A DNA stretch of 64,000 bases, from positions 314,454 to 378,453 of the forward strand of contig NZ_CP025785.1 in NCBI RefSeq assembly GCF_003076595.1. Direction: 5' to 3'. How positions within the stretch are numbered: the stretch's first letter is position 1; every line of letters begins with the position of its first letter. Under the pieces are notes generated by a model, which saw nothing but the letters and a program-made list of their open reading frames with translations, was not told the DNA's origin and did no database searches. The position numbers and the translations under genes are program-made. Origin of the DNA: Candidatus Borreliella tachyglossi. GTDB taxonomy: Bacteria > Spirochaetota > Spirochaetia > Borreliales > Borreliaceae. Positions 9,446-18,487 of the stretch are shown here, in pieces.

Positions 9446-10516
9446 TTACAACCCTAAATACTTTAATTCACTATTATCATTAAAATATAAAATTCCTTCA
9501 TTAAATTCAATATATGAATTTATCGTATCCTTAAAAAATATATTATCAAACAACTTAAAAGAATCCAGAGAATAAGTCCTTACATTGATTATTTTGTCAT
9601 CTATATCATAGAAATATATTCTATAAACCCTAGAAAAAGCATCATAAGAAGCCCTTAACACAGAATTTTCATTATCAACTCTAAAAATCTTACCATCTTG
9701 AATATTAAGCATTAAAAATGAATCCTTAGTTTCAAGAAACAAATTATAAAAACCATCTACTTTTAAAAAGGGATTAAAATTTCTAAATTTTAAATTTTTT
9801 AAATGTAAAATTTGATTATATCTATCATCTAAATTAATTACCTCTAAGCAATTTGCCTCATCCTCTCTTACGATGCACAAATATTTATTATCTAAGCTCA
9901 ACTTAACGCATATAACTGGCAATCCAGCGCTCAACAAATCACCACCATAAATCATGTTCCCACCTTTATACACATAAGTCTTACCATTAGAGAGTCCTAA
10001 AGCTAATACATCATCATTATAATCAATGCTTAATATTGATGCTATAAACTTAAGAGATAAAATCTTATCACCGCCCATCCCATAAACTTCTAAGGCTTTA
10101 TATAAATCATTTAAAGCAAAAATAGCATTGCCTTTTGCAAAAACAAAATCTTTAGACTTAAAAGAAAACAAAAATTTGTCCGTTTCCCTAGAAAACACGG
10201 AATAATTATCTTTAAAACTGGAAAGCACATAATGATAGTCTGAAAAACTTATTAAATGTTCATTTAATACATGATAATAATATTTATTAGGATCTAGCTT
10301 TAAAATTGTATCTTGCAGGAAAACATTAGTATTTGGCAAAGCCTTACTTACACCATCAAGCTTCATTTTAAAATGCTTAAACTTATAAAAGCTTGAAACA
10401 TTAATAAGTGATTTTAAGAAAAAATCACCTAATACTACGAATATTAACAAAAAAATTAATAATAAAAAAAAATTTATTTTTCTAAATTTAGTTAGATTTG
10501 CTCCATTAAAATTCAA
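9446..10516 (-). CDS. Membrane-anchored protein with propeller-like repeats
   Basis: Not assigned to a named family. Residues about 13-35 form a single transmembrane anchor. The 320-residue remainder has recurring blade-like units such as DDVLALGLSNGKTYVYKGG, DNKYLCIVREDEANCLEVI and DSFLMLNIQDGKIFRV. These resemble WD40/PQQ-type beta-propeller blades facing the periplasm. 356 residues, separated by 2 bp from the next gene, so surely cotranscribed. The propeller is inferred from pattern only; a structure prediction would settle it. Confidence 0.78.
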   Translation of the reverse strand: MNFNGANLTKFRKINFFLLLIFLLIFVVLGDFFLKSLINVSSFYKFKHFKMKLDGVSKALPNTNVFLQDTILKLDPNKYYYHVLNEHLISFSDYHYVLSSFKDNYSVFSRETDKFLFSFKSKDFVFAKGNAIFALNDLYKALEVYGMGGDKILSLKFIASILSIDYNDDVLALGLSNGKTYVYKGGNMIYGGDLLSAGLPVICVKLSLDNKYLCIVREDEANCLEVINLDDRYNQILHLKNLKFRNFNPFLKVDGFYNLFLETKDSFLMLNIQDGKIFRVDNENSVLRASYDAFSRVYRIYFYDIDDKIINVRTYSLDSFKLFDNIFFKDTINSYIEFNEGILYFNDNSELKYLGL

Positions 10517-10540
10517 AATTATTAATATCCTTCCCTATGC

Positions 10541-11299
10541 CTATTTTGTCTTACTTAAATCCGACTGAAATTTAACAGACCAAACCTCATAAAACTTTGA
10601 AAATTTCGCTGCTATTTCCTTTTGGGAAGTAACAGTAGCTAAAACTTTTCCTGCCTGAATATACTCCAGAACTTGCTCTGAGAGCCCGTAATCTTCATTT
10701 ACCTCATATCTTGATCTTAAGAGGAATGCTCCCTCTTCTAGGAGTTCTAAAGATTTAATAAGATGTCCTAATTGAACCTTATAAAAAGGACTATCAATCA
10801 TTAAATTTTTTGCCAAATTCTTAAAATCAATAAAATTCTTGGCTAAAGCAATAAATTTAAGATGCATATCTTCTAAAAAACGAATTGCTTTAAAATCACC
10901 CTTACTAAAGTATATACCCAGATCAATAAGGTATCCTAATTTCTTAACAATTAAAAATCGCTCCCTAGGATTCAAATCAATCACAGGCGTACTCGAAATA
11001 AGTTCTCCAGGAGAGATACGTAGAATAGGACTAACAAACAACGAAAAATCAGAAATAAAATTAAAAAGATTTGCCTTAAAATCATAGTTAACTTTTAATC
11101 TAGGTTTTGTATAGAAATAATTCAGAGATGCAATATAACTTAAAACATTTAAACTTAAATTAATAAAATTAATTTTTGAATCAGATTCTGATGAAAATCT
11201 TTCGGACTTTTTTATATCTCTTATATTGTTTAAAGTTTGTAAAATAAGATTATCAATAAATAAAATTTTTTGATAATCTTCATTATCAATTAGATCCAT
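10541..11299 (-). CDS. Hypothetical cytoplasmic protein
   Basis: 252 residues with no signal peptide or membrane helix and a predominantly helical sequence. I do not recognise a domain. It lies between recN and the two envelope-anchored unknown proteins with short gaps, in the same transcription direction. Nothing in the sequence gives a catalytic motif. Confidence 0.75.
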   Translation of the reverse strand: MDLIDNEDYQKILFIDNLILQTLNNIRDIKKSERFSSESDSKINFINLSLNVLSYIASLNYFYTKPRLKVNYDFKANLFNFISDFSLFVSPILRISPGELISSTPVIDLNPRERFLIVKKLGYLIDLGIYFSKGDFKAIRFLEDMHLKFIALAKNFIDFKNLAKNLMIDSPFYKVQLGHLIKSLELLEEGAFLLRSRYEVNEDYGLSEQVLEYIQAGKVLATVTSQKEIAAKFSKFYEVWSVKFQSDLSKTK

Positions 11300-11314
11300 A
11301 AATACCCGCTTATA

Positions 11315-12979
11315 TTAATTATCATTTCTTAAAAGCTCCTCTGCATGTTTAATGCTAACGTTATTCACATTCCCACTAAGCATTCGAGCAATTTCTAAAA
11401 CACGATCATTATCTAATAATAAAGAAGTTTGAACATATGTCTTACTCTGCATATATTGCTTTTTAACTAAAATATGATAATCTGCAAGGCTTGCAATATT
11501 GGCAAGATGTGTAACAACAAATATTTGAACATTATCTGATAGTCCCTTTAAATATTTACCCAAACTCACACCAGCCTCACCTCCTATCCCAGAATCGATC
11601 TCATCAAATATTATAAGCTTATCCTCATCAACATTTTGCACACTCTTAATGGCCAACATGATTCTTGAAAGTTCACCTCCAGATGCAATTCTATAAATTG
11701 GCTGAGCTTTCAAACCAAGATTACTAGAAATCAAAAATTCCACATCATCAACGCCTGTGCAACTCATTTCACCATCAGAAACTGACACAAAAAACTCTGC
11801 ATTACTCATATTAAGCTTATGTAAGATTCCTGTGACTCCAGAAGCAAATACTAATCCAGCATCTCTTCGAACACCCGAAATATCAGATGATAACCTCTTC
11901 AATTTTTCAAGCAAACTACTTAATTTTTTCTCCCTATCTATCCTTTCAGTCTCAAAATTAAGTGCTGAATGAATAATAATATCACATCTTCTCCTTAATC
12001 CTATGACATCTTCAAGATTTGGTCCATATTTTTTCTTAAGACGAGAAAGCTCGTATAGCCTACTCTCTACTGCCTCAATCTCCATCTCATCATAAGTTTT
12101 GCTAAAAAGATATTTACTATAAACTTGTCCAATATCTTCAAGTTCATAATAAGAACTTTTAAGGCGATTTTCAAGTTCAAGATAATCATTGCTAATACTT
12201 GAAAGATATTCAGCATCGCATATTATCTTTTTTATCTCGACTAAAGCAGAAGTACTCTCACTTACGCTTAAAGTATTTTTCAAGCTTAAAAGTGCCCTAC
12301 ATAAAGATTCATGATTCCTAAGTTCATCTAATCTACCTTTCAAAATCTCTTCTTCTCCCATCTTGGGATCTAAAGAATCTATCTCATTAAGAATCCTTTC
12401 ACACTCTTCTATGTTCTCCTTCTGTGATTTTTCTTTCAAAATAAAGTCATCATAGTCACTTGAAAATTCCATGTAGGCCTCATAAGCCAATTTATACTCT
12501 TTCAGTTGAGCATTTAAATTAGCATAATTATCCAAAATCTTTAGATTATTTGAGGGATTTTTCAAAATTAAATACTGCTGATTCTGAGAATGAACTTCAA
12601 CCAACATATCAAAAACTGGCTTTAAGATTATACTAGAAATTGGTTCATTATTAATATAATAATTACTCAAAAAAGTATCTAGAGATTTAAATGTAATGAC
12701 TCTCTTTATAATAATTGAATCTTCTACTAATATACCCTTAGAAAATAAATAATCTCTAGCGTCGCTATTTGCTCTAAATTTAGCAAGTAAAATACATTCC
12801 CGTTCGCCATCCATAATTATATTATCTTTAAGCTTCCCACCAAATAAATAATAAATTGATGACAACAATAAGCTTTTCCCACTCCCAGATTCACCTGTGA
12901 GTGCTATTAGACCCTTATTTAGTTTAATGGATATCTCTTTGATTAAAACAAAATTTTTTATAAAAAGTTCAATTAACAT
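11315..12979 (-). CDS. recN: DNA repair protein RecN
   Basis: SMC-like ATPase used in double-strand-break repair. Walker A GESGSGKS is at residues 29-36 after the typical MLIELFIKNFVLIKEISI. Central coiled-coil segments follow. The C-terminal head has IASGGELSRIMLAIKSV (ABC signature) and KLIIFDEIDSGIGGEAG (Walker B). 554 residues, typical. It lies directly downstream of nadK, a pairing also common in Firmicutes and other bacteria. Confidence 0.95.
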   Translation of the reverse strand: MLIELFIKNFVLIKEISIKLNKGLIALTGESGSGKSLLLSSIYYLFGGKLKDNIIMDGERECILLAKFRANSDARDYLFSKGILVEDSIIIKRVITFKSLDTFLSNYYINNEPISSIILKPVFDMLVEVHSQNQQYLILKNPSNNLKILDNYANLNAQLKEYKLAYEAYMEFSSDYDDFILKEKSQKENIEECERILNEIDSLDPKMGEEEILKGRLDELRNHESLCRALLSLKNTLSVSESTSALVEIKKIICDAEYLSSISNDYLELENRLKSSYYELEDIGQVYSKYLFSKTYDEMEIEAVESRLYELSRLKKKYGPNLEDVIGLRRRCDIIIHSALNFETERIDREKKLSSLLEKLKRLSSDISGVRRDAGLVFASGVTGILHKLNMSNAEFFVSVSDGEMSCTGVDDVEFLISSNLGLKAQPIYRIASGGELSRIMLAIKSVQNVDEDKLIIFDEIDSGIGGEAGVSLGKYLKGLSDNVQIFVVTHLANIASLADYHILVKKQYMQSKTYVQTSLLLDNDRVLEIARMLSGNVNNVSIKHAEELLRNDN

Positions 12980-13020
12980 ATAAAACTCAAAAACAAATCA
13001 TATCATAAAATTCTTTTATC

Positions 13021-13857
13021 TTATAATAACTTATTTTTAAGTCTTTTAACAAAAGTATCTGTGCAAAATGATGCAAACCGCAAGCTCTTATTAGCAAGAC
13101 CCAATTCAAAAATAATATCAACCTCAAATTTGCCCAGATTAACCCCATCAATAAAAATCGATGCTGGATTTAGAGTATATTTTTTTTGAAATGAAAGCGA
13201 TAACTTACTTCCGCTTGAGAAAACAAAAGAACGATTATAAACAGAGTGCGGAGAAATAGGTGTTAATATAAAAGCCTCAAGATCTGACTCTAAAATAGAC
13301 CCACCTGCTGAAAAAGAATATCCAGTCGAACCTGTAGGTGTCGCAAATACTATGCCATCACTCCTATACGAAAGGAAATCTTCTGAATTAACCATAAGAT
13401 TCACACAGATTAACTTATTAAGAACGCTTGACCGAATAATTACATCATTTAAAGCATATTTGGTGAATATCTTATGTCCACTGTGATAAGCATTAATGTT
13501 TAGCAAATACCTTTTTTGAATAACTAAAGAATTATTAAAAAACTTATCTATTACCTCTTTAAAATCCTTAGGCTTTATATCTGCTAAAAATCCCACCTTA
13601 CCCAAATTTATTGAAATAATTGGAATATCAATATCATGCTTTAAGAGCAAACTGCTAGCTAGCAAAACTGTACCATCTCCACCCAAAGTTATTGCAAAAA
13701 TCAAATTATCTTCCGTTAATAGATCTAAAGATTTGCTAACACTGGCGAATACACTTAAAACACCATACCTATCTTCTAAATATTTTTGTATTTCATGACC
13801 AAGAACTTCAGCATCCGTATTTGAATAATTCACATAAATGAGAACCCTACCTTCCAT
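13021..13857 (-). CDS. nadK: NAD kinase
   Basis: Phosphorylates NAD to NADP. The GGDG motif (TLGGDGTVLLASS), the NLGKVGFLAD segment and the conserved SDGIVFATPTGSTGYSFSAGG region are present. The start is taken at the second of two adjacent ATGs (13857), with AAGGAG 4 nt upstream. The frame is open to 13917, but that extension lies inside cheW. The ATG overlaps the cheW 3' end, so translational coupling is likely. Confidence 0.94.
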   Translation of the reverse strand: MEGRVLIYVNYSNTDAEVLGHEIQKYLEDRYGVLSVFASVSKSLDLLTEDNLIFAITLGGDGTVLLASSLLLKHDIDIPIISINLGKVGFLADIKPKDFKEVIDKFFNNSLVIQKRYLLNINAYHSGHKIFTKYALNDVIIRSSVLNKLICVNLMVNSEDFLSYRSDGIVFATPTGSTGYSFSAGGSILESDLEAFILTPISPHSVYNRSFVFSSGSKLSLSFQKKYTLNPASIFIDGVNLGKFEVDIIFELGLANKSLRFASFCTDTFVKRLKNKLL

Positions 13858-14374
13858 CATTCTCCTTGTATGGAATGTCTTCAAATTCACTCTTGTCAAA
13901 TATCTGCTCAATGTCAATTAAAATTAAATACTCACTCTCAAAATTTTCCTCATCAATCCTAACAACACCTGACATGTATTTTCTATTCAAAGTTTGCAAA
14001 GTTGCAGGAGGTTCTTGCACTCTATATTCATCAAAGCTAATGACTTTTAAAACCTTGTCTACAAATATTCCTAAAAGCTTCTCTTTAATCTTCACTATCA
14101 AATATCCCGTTAAGAGCTTATCCTCTTCTGTTGCATAAACTGAAGGAATTTTAAATCTAACATTTAAATTTATTAAAGGAATAACATTTCCTCTAAGATT
14201 ATAAATACCTGTAATATAATCAGGAACATTGGGTATCGCATATATACCCTCCAAGGGTACTTTGATCACTTCCCTAATATGTTCTATTCCAACTCCATAA
14301 CTTTCCTTTCCTATCTTAAAACATGCAACTTGTAACTGAGACTTTCTTTCCCTAACTTTTTCTTTTACAAACAT
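13847..14374 (-). CDS. cheW: Chemotaxis coupling protein CheW
   Basis: Adaptor that links methyl-accepting receptors to CheA. The protein is essentially one CheW domain: QVACFKIGKESYGVGIEHIREVI, IYAIPNVPDYITGIYNLRG, then NVIPLINL. The ATG at 14374 is preferred over a TTG two codons upstream because AAGGG lies 8 nt before it. About 175 residues. Borrelia species carry several cheW paralogues, so this is one of a set; it is not in a che cluster here but in a housekeeping operon. Confidence 0.94.
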   Translation of the reverse strand: MFVKEKVRERKSQLQVACFKIGKESYGVGIEHIREVIKVPLEGIYAIPNVPDYITGIYNLRGNVIPLINLNVRFKIPSVYATEEDKLLTGYLIVKIKEKLLGIFVDKVLKVISFDEYRVQEPPATLQTLNRKYMSGVVRIDEENFESEYLILIDIEQIFDKSEFEDIPYKENDGR

Positions 14375-14392
14375 ACCCAATACCCTTGTTAT

Positions 14393-14986
14393 CTAAATAT
14401 TTACCCCTAATGCATGAAAATCTTTAGATAAAAAATAAATTTCAAAGGAATTCTTCCTAATAGCTTTAGGCCTAATCTTTTTAACAATCCTGAAACACTT
14501 CTTAAGTTTGTCAAAAATTTGCTCTTCCTCTCCACCCTGAAAAATCTTAATTAATAAATTTCCACCTATCATCAAGATCCCAGAAGCCAATTCTACTATT
14601 CTCACATTTAAATTAAAAGAATTACTTGTATCAACCAATCTATTACCAGTAGTTTTAGGAGCTACATCACTTAAAACTAAACTATATGGTGCAAAAATTT
14701 TGATTTTTTGAAAAACATCTTCAAGATATATATCACCCTTTATAAAATGAAAATTACTATGAAAATTCAGATCCACATCCTGAAGGTCAACTGCAACAAG
14801 TACCCCGTTCTTAAGCTTTCTATAAGCATATTGAGAAAAACTGCCAGGAGATGCTCCAATGTCTAATATATTACCAGGAGAAAACAAAGAAAATCTTTTA
14901 TCAATTTCAATTAACTTATAAACAGATCGAGCAAAATATCCTTCTCTCTTAGCTCTTTTTGAATACTCATCATCAACATCATACAT
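14393..14986 (-). CDS. rlmE: 23S rRNA (uridine2552-2'-O)-methyltransferase RrmJ/FtsJ
   Basis: SAM-dependent 2'-O-methyltransferase. [20 protein letters not shown] supplies the first catalytic lysine of the family K-D-K-E tetrad, [12 protein letters not shown] is the SAM loop, [11 protein letters not shown] the aspartate and [11 protein letters not shown] the second lysine. The ATG at 14986 is chosen for its GAAGAG Shine-Dalgarno; it gives 197 residues, near family length. The frame is open to a TTG at 15043 that would overlap the divergent gene by 6 bp. Confidence 0.93.
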   Translation of the reverse strand: MYDVDDEYSKRAKREGYFARSVYKLIEIDKRFSLFSPGNILDIGASPGSFSQYAYRKLKNGVLVAVDLQDVDLNFHSNFHFIKGDIYLEDVFQKIKIFAPYSLVLSDVAPKTTGNRLVDTSNSFNLNVRIVELASGILMIGGNLLIKIFQGGEEEQIFDKLKKCFRIVKKIRPKAIRKNSFEIYFLSKDFHALGVNI

Positions 14987-15037
14987 ATAAATCTCTTCAG
15001 TGCACTTATCATTATACTTTTTATTATAATTCTTATT
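14987..15037. promoter_or_regulatory. Divergent promoter region of the rlmE operon and the polyprenyl synthase gene
   Basis: Only about 51 bp separate the two divergent start codons. On the minus strand there are two TATAAT boxes, one just upstream of the rlmE leader, and the region is almost pure A/T. No convincing -35 box with 16-18 bp spacing could be fixed, so exact promoter elements are uncertain. It is the only non-coding stretch that could start the long minus-strand run down to position 1. Confidence 0.45.
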
Positions 15038-16084
15038 ATGCAAAATAAATTATTTTTAGATAATATTGAAAAAAATATTAATGCCCTATTCCTGAATGAA
15101 AATTTTCTAAATCTATTTAAAGATAAAGATCTAAAGCTAAAATTTAATATAAGAGAAGGTATGACAACCGCAATTCAAGCTCCAGCTATTGAAATAATAA
15201 AGAGGGGTGGCAAAAGAATAAGACCAATACTTATGATTGTCCTAGCACATGCACTAGGACACAGCAATAGCGATACCGAAAATTTATACAAACTAAGCCT
15301 ACTACTTGAATTACCACATTCTGGAAGCTTAATTATTGATGATATTGAAGATGAAGCCATAAAAAGACGAGGAGGACCTGCTATTCACTTAATTTATGGA
15401 ACAGATGCCAGTATTAATACCGCAAATCTAATTTATTTTCTGCCAGCAAAATTAATACAAACTTCTAATTTAAAGACAAGTCAAAAACTAGCAATTTACG
15501 AAAATTTTTTCACAACTCTTTCAAATCTTCATTTGGGACAAGGAATTGATATCGAGTTACATAATGGAGCATACGTCCCAAGCATTGAAGAATACATATC
15601 TTTAGTTGAACTTAAAACAAGTTCTCTTTTCGGAATGGCTGGTTTTTTAGCTGGAATACTTACAAACAACGAAAAAAAAGCAAAAAATCTTTACAATACT
15701 CTCTTGAAACTTGGAACCTATTTTCAAATAATGGATGACATTATAAATATTAAAAGTGGAATTGCGGGTAAAGACTTTGGAGATGACCTAATTGAAGGAA
15801 AGAAAAGTCTGCCTATAATATACTTTTTAAAAGAAAAAAATTTTGATAATAAAATAACTCAAACACTAGATAAAATTAGAAATAAACCTATAAATGAATC
15901 AAAAGAAGAAATATTAAAATTTAAAAATATGATTAATTCATCAAGTGCCATTAAAGATAGCTTAAATCTTGCCATGTGGTACCTTAATGAATTTATTGAA
16001 GAATTAAATTCGTATAAACTAATCAATAAGTATAAAGACATGCTAATAGATATTTCAAACAAAATAAAAGAGGAAAATTTATGA
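15038..16084 (+). CDS. Polyprenyl diphosphate synthase (isoprenyl transferase, trans type)
   Basis: Elongates allylic diphosphates with isopentenyl diphosphate. [19 protein letters not shown] and the first Asp-rich motif [17 protein letters not shown] are intact. The second motif reads [11 protein letters not shown], with Asn replacing the last Asp of DDxxD. Small residues (S, G) before the first motif argue for a longer-chain product rather than farnesyl diphosphate (inference). It probably supplies the lipid carrier or quinone-type chain. 348 residues. The stop overlaps the next start (ATGA). Confidence 0.88.
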   Translation: MQNKLFLDNIEKNINALFLNENFLNLFKDKDLKLKFNIREGMTTAIQAPAIEIIKRGGKRIRPILMIVLAHALGHSNSDTENLYKLSLLLELPHSGSLIIDDIEDEAIKRRGGPAIHLIYGTDASINTANLIYFLPAKLIQTSNLKTSQKLAIYENFFTTLSNLHLGQGIDIELHNGAYVPSIEEYISLVELKTSSLFGMAGFLAGILTNNEKKAKNLYNTLLKLGTYFQIMDDIINIKSGIAGKDFGDDLIEGKKSLPIIYFLKEKNFDNKITQTLDKIRNKPINESKEEILKFKNMINSSSAIKDSLNLAMWYLNEFIEELNSYKLINKYKDMLIDISNKIKEENL

Positions 16085-16770
16085 GACAATATACACTAAT
16101 TCTAGTCTTGATAAATATCATGATTCCTATCTATGCGACAATACCCATAGAAGATAAAGACAGATACGAAATGGATGAACTTTACAAAGAATCAATGCTC
16201 TTAAAAGAGCTAAAAGAATACGATAAATCAAAATCATTATTAATAAAAATCATAAATAAAGATGCAAAACAAGTTGATGCATATTTACTGCTTTCAGAAT
16301 TAGGATACTTAATGGGTAACTGGTTAGAAGCAATTGAACAGATTAAAACTTATTTAGGAATAATTGATTTTAAAGATGCAAAAAACTATCTTGATATTTC
16401 ATGGGCATACTTTCTAATTGGAGAGACCAGTAACTCAATGGATTATATAATCAAATTTATTCGAGAGAACCAAAATCTATTAAATACTAATATATACATA
16501 CTTATGGACACTATTTTAAAAAAGGGATTTTATCATTTTATAGAAGATGAAGATTCAATGTTTAATCTAATAATTAATACTATTTTTCAAATAGAAACAA
16601 ATGACGATATCATATTTACAATTTTTCTAAACAACTTAGACATCATAAAACAACTTCCCTTTTATCAATTCAATAGAATAAAAATAAAAGATCTAGACTT
16701 ACAAATCAGATCCTTAAGGACGCTTAAAAATTCAATACATGGTATTGCTAAAACCTCTTATTTTTCCTAA
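16081..16770 (+). CDS. Exported TPR-like protein
   Basis: 229 residues with a cleavable-looking signal peptide ([19 protein letters not shown]). Helical repeats follow: ELKEYDKSKSLLIKIINKD, then a segment with LMGNWLEAIEQIKTYLG and YLDISWAYFLIGETSNSMDYI. These fit two or three TPR motifs. Start overlaps the synthase stop by 4 bp. Its last 23 bp overlap the 3' end of the convergent permease gene. Function unknown. Confidence 0.8.
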   Translation: MRQYTLILVLINIMIPIYATIPIEDKDRYEMDELYKESMLLKELKEYDKSKSLLIKIINKDAKQVDAYLLLSELGYLMGNWLEAIEQIKTYLGIIDFKDAKNYLDISWAYFLIGETSNSMDYIIKFIRENQNLLNTNIYILMDTILKKGFYHFIEDEDSMFNLIINTIFQIETNDDIIFTIFLNNLDIIKQLPFYQFNRIKIKDLDLQIRSLRTLKNSIHGIAKTSYFS

Positions 16771-17554
16771 AAAGAGAAATCAATATATTTATTAAGATAG
16801 CCATATAAAAGGGCAAAGCAAGGGCAAAATAAGAATTCAAATAATCCTGAAAATTAAAAAACTTATATTCAATAAATACTATTAAGAATGAAATTGGTAG
16901 CATAAGCCAAGGATTTGACAATGAAATATACATCATGCAAATCGCAAGCCAACCATTGCTTAATCCTAAGTTATAAGAATAAGCATTAAGATTTATAGCA
17001 AGAAATGATCCTGCAATACTTGCTGAAATTACAGATGCACAAATAGCAAAAGATTTGAAATAATTACTAGTTTTCTCACCTAATAGATTCTCATAATCAT
17101 TAGAACGGATAAATTCAAAGACTACTCTAACTCTTGAATAACTTATTATATAGATGCTAAAACCTAAGAAAACGAAGAACAGCAAAACAAAAACTATAAC
17201 AGCAAAATCATTTGATACATTGAAACTAAATCCTGGAATTAAATTAAAATTAACTCTCATTAAAAAATTGACTAAAAAATAACACAATATGTTAATTCCT
17301 ATGCCCGCTATAAAAATATCATACCTATTTATGACAAACAAAGATAAAAATCCTCCAAAAATCAAGCTAATCAGAAGCGTTATCATAGCTGAGATAAAAA
17401 TCCCATATCCCAAATAAACAAAAAGAGAGGTCAAAAAAACAGCTAAAAAAGAAACTCCCTCAATAGCTATATTTAACATCCCCACTCTTTCGGTATAAAG
17501 AACCCCAAGTGCTAAGTATGCAAATGTTAGAGAATACACAAAAATATCAAACAC
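16748..17554 (-). CDS. ABC transporter permease, nucleoside/BMP type
   Basis: 268-residue hydrophobic protein with about eight membrane helices. The N-terminal GVLYTERVGMLNIAIEGVSFLAVF matches the permease signature of BMP-family (nucleoside/simple sugar) importers. The GTG start immediately follows the stop of the upstream permease (TAA-GTG). It forms the importer with the adjacent permease, double ATPase and binding protein. Nucleoside import is family inference; substrate is not visible. Confidence 0.88.
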   Translation of the reverse strand: MFDIFVYSLTFAYLALGVLYTERVGMLNIAIEGVSFLAVFLTSLFVYLGYGIFISAMITLLISLIFGGFLSLFVINRYDIFIAGIGINILCYFLVNFLMRVNFNLIPGFSFNVSNDFAVIVFVLLFFVFLGFSIYIISYSRVRVVFEFIRSNDYENLLGEKTSNYFKSFAICASVISASIAGSFLAINLNAYSYNLGLSNGWLAICMMYISLSNPWLMLPISFLIVFIEYKFFNFQDYLNSYFALALPFYMAILINILISLFRKNKRF

Positions 17555-18487
17555 TTATTTTCTACTCGAATTCATTAAAAACAATGAGATACAAATTGAA
17601 ACCGCTTGACATAACCCAATAAATTCATATTTGAAAGAATAATTTATTTTAAGATAGTTATTAAATTCATTCAACATTGAAAAAAACAAACTAAAAAACA
17701 ATACATACATATAATTAAAACCCGAAATTACAGCAATAATAAACCCATTCCAGCCAATTCCTACAGTTAATCCCAAAAATAAATAATTTTTAAAAAAAAC
17801 TAAAAATATTGCGCCTACAAGGCCATTCAAAAAAGCACTAGAGAATACAGTCAAAAGCTTATACTTAAACTCATTAACACCAAAAAATTTACCCAACAAC
17901 TTTCTATCACCCAATATCTCAAGTTTTAATCCTATAATAGTTTTCTTATGCACAAACACATAAAGCCCCCAAACCAAAATACCAAATAATAGTAAATATG
18001 GCAGAGAAGTATCAAGAGTAAATATCTTATCAATACTTTTTGTTTGACTTAAAAATCTATTTGAAGCTAAAACATTCGATATAAATCCATCTACCAACCG
18101 TTGATTCCCATAGGACATTAAAACTCCCGTAAGCATCCCATTTATTTTAAAAAAGAATGTTAAGTAAAAAGGTACAAGACCTATTAATCCAACTAAAGAA
18201 GAGCTTAAAATCATTATCAATATAAAATTAAAATACGTAAGTCCAAATAAATCACAAAATATATATGCTAAAAATGCTCCGAAATAAACTTGACCTTCAT
18301 TTCCAAGATTTAAACTATTACTTTTAGCACAACCAGAAATTCCTGTCGCAATTAGTAAAAGTAAGATAAAATTCCACAATATTATCTTGATATAAGAAAA
18401 ACTAAAAAACCCATCAAAAAAATACCCGATGCCTAGCACACTAACTGAAAAGATTAAAAAAACATATTCTTTTTTAATTGTCCTCAT
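17555..18487 (-). CDS. ABC transporter permease, nucleoside/BMP type
   Basis: 310 residues, eight to ten membrane helices. LNLGNEGQVYFGAFLAYIF is the conserved permease segment of the family, and GMLTGVLMSYGNQRLVDGFI resembles the sequence before the coupling loop. It overlaps the ATPase stop by 4 bp (ATGA), so coupling is strong. It is expected to dimerise with the adjacent smaller permease. Confidence 0.88.
   Translation of the reverse strand: MRTIKKEYVFLIFSVSVLGIGYFFDGFFSFSYIKIILWNFILLLLIATGISGCAKSNSLNLGNEGQVYFGAFLAYIFCDLFGLTYFNFILIMILSSSLVGLIGLVPFYLTFFFKINGMLTGVLMSYGNQRLVDGFISNVLASNRFLSQTKSIDKIFTLDTSLPYLLLFGILVWGLYVFVHKKTIIGLKLEILGDRKLLGKFFGVNEFKYKLLTVFSSAFLNGLVGAIFLVFFKNYLFLGLTVGIGWNGFIIAVISGFNYMYVLFFSLFFSMLNEFNNYLKINYSFKYEFIGLCQAVSICISLFLMNSSRK

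Noticed and set aside
14987-15043. TTG start of the rRNA methyltransferase
   Set aside because: Would overlap the divergent gene start and adds residues not expected for the family; the ATG at 14986 has a better RBS.
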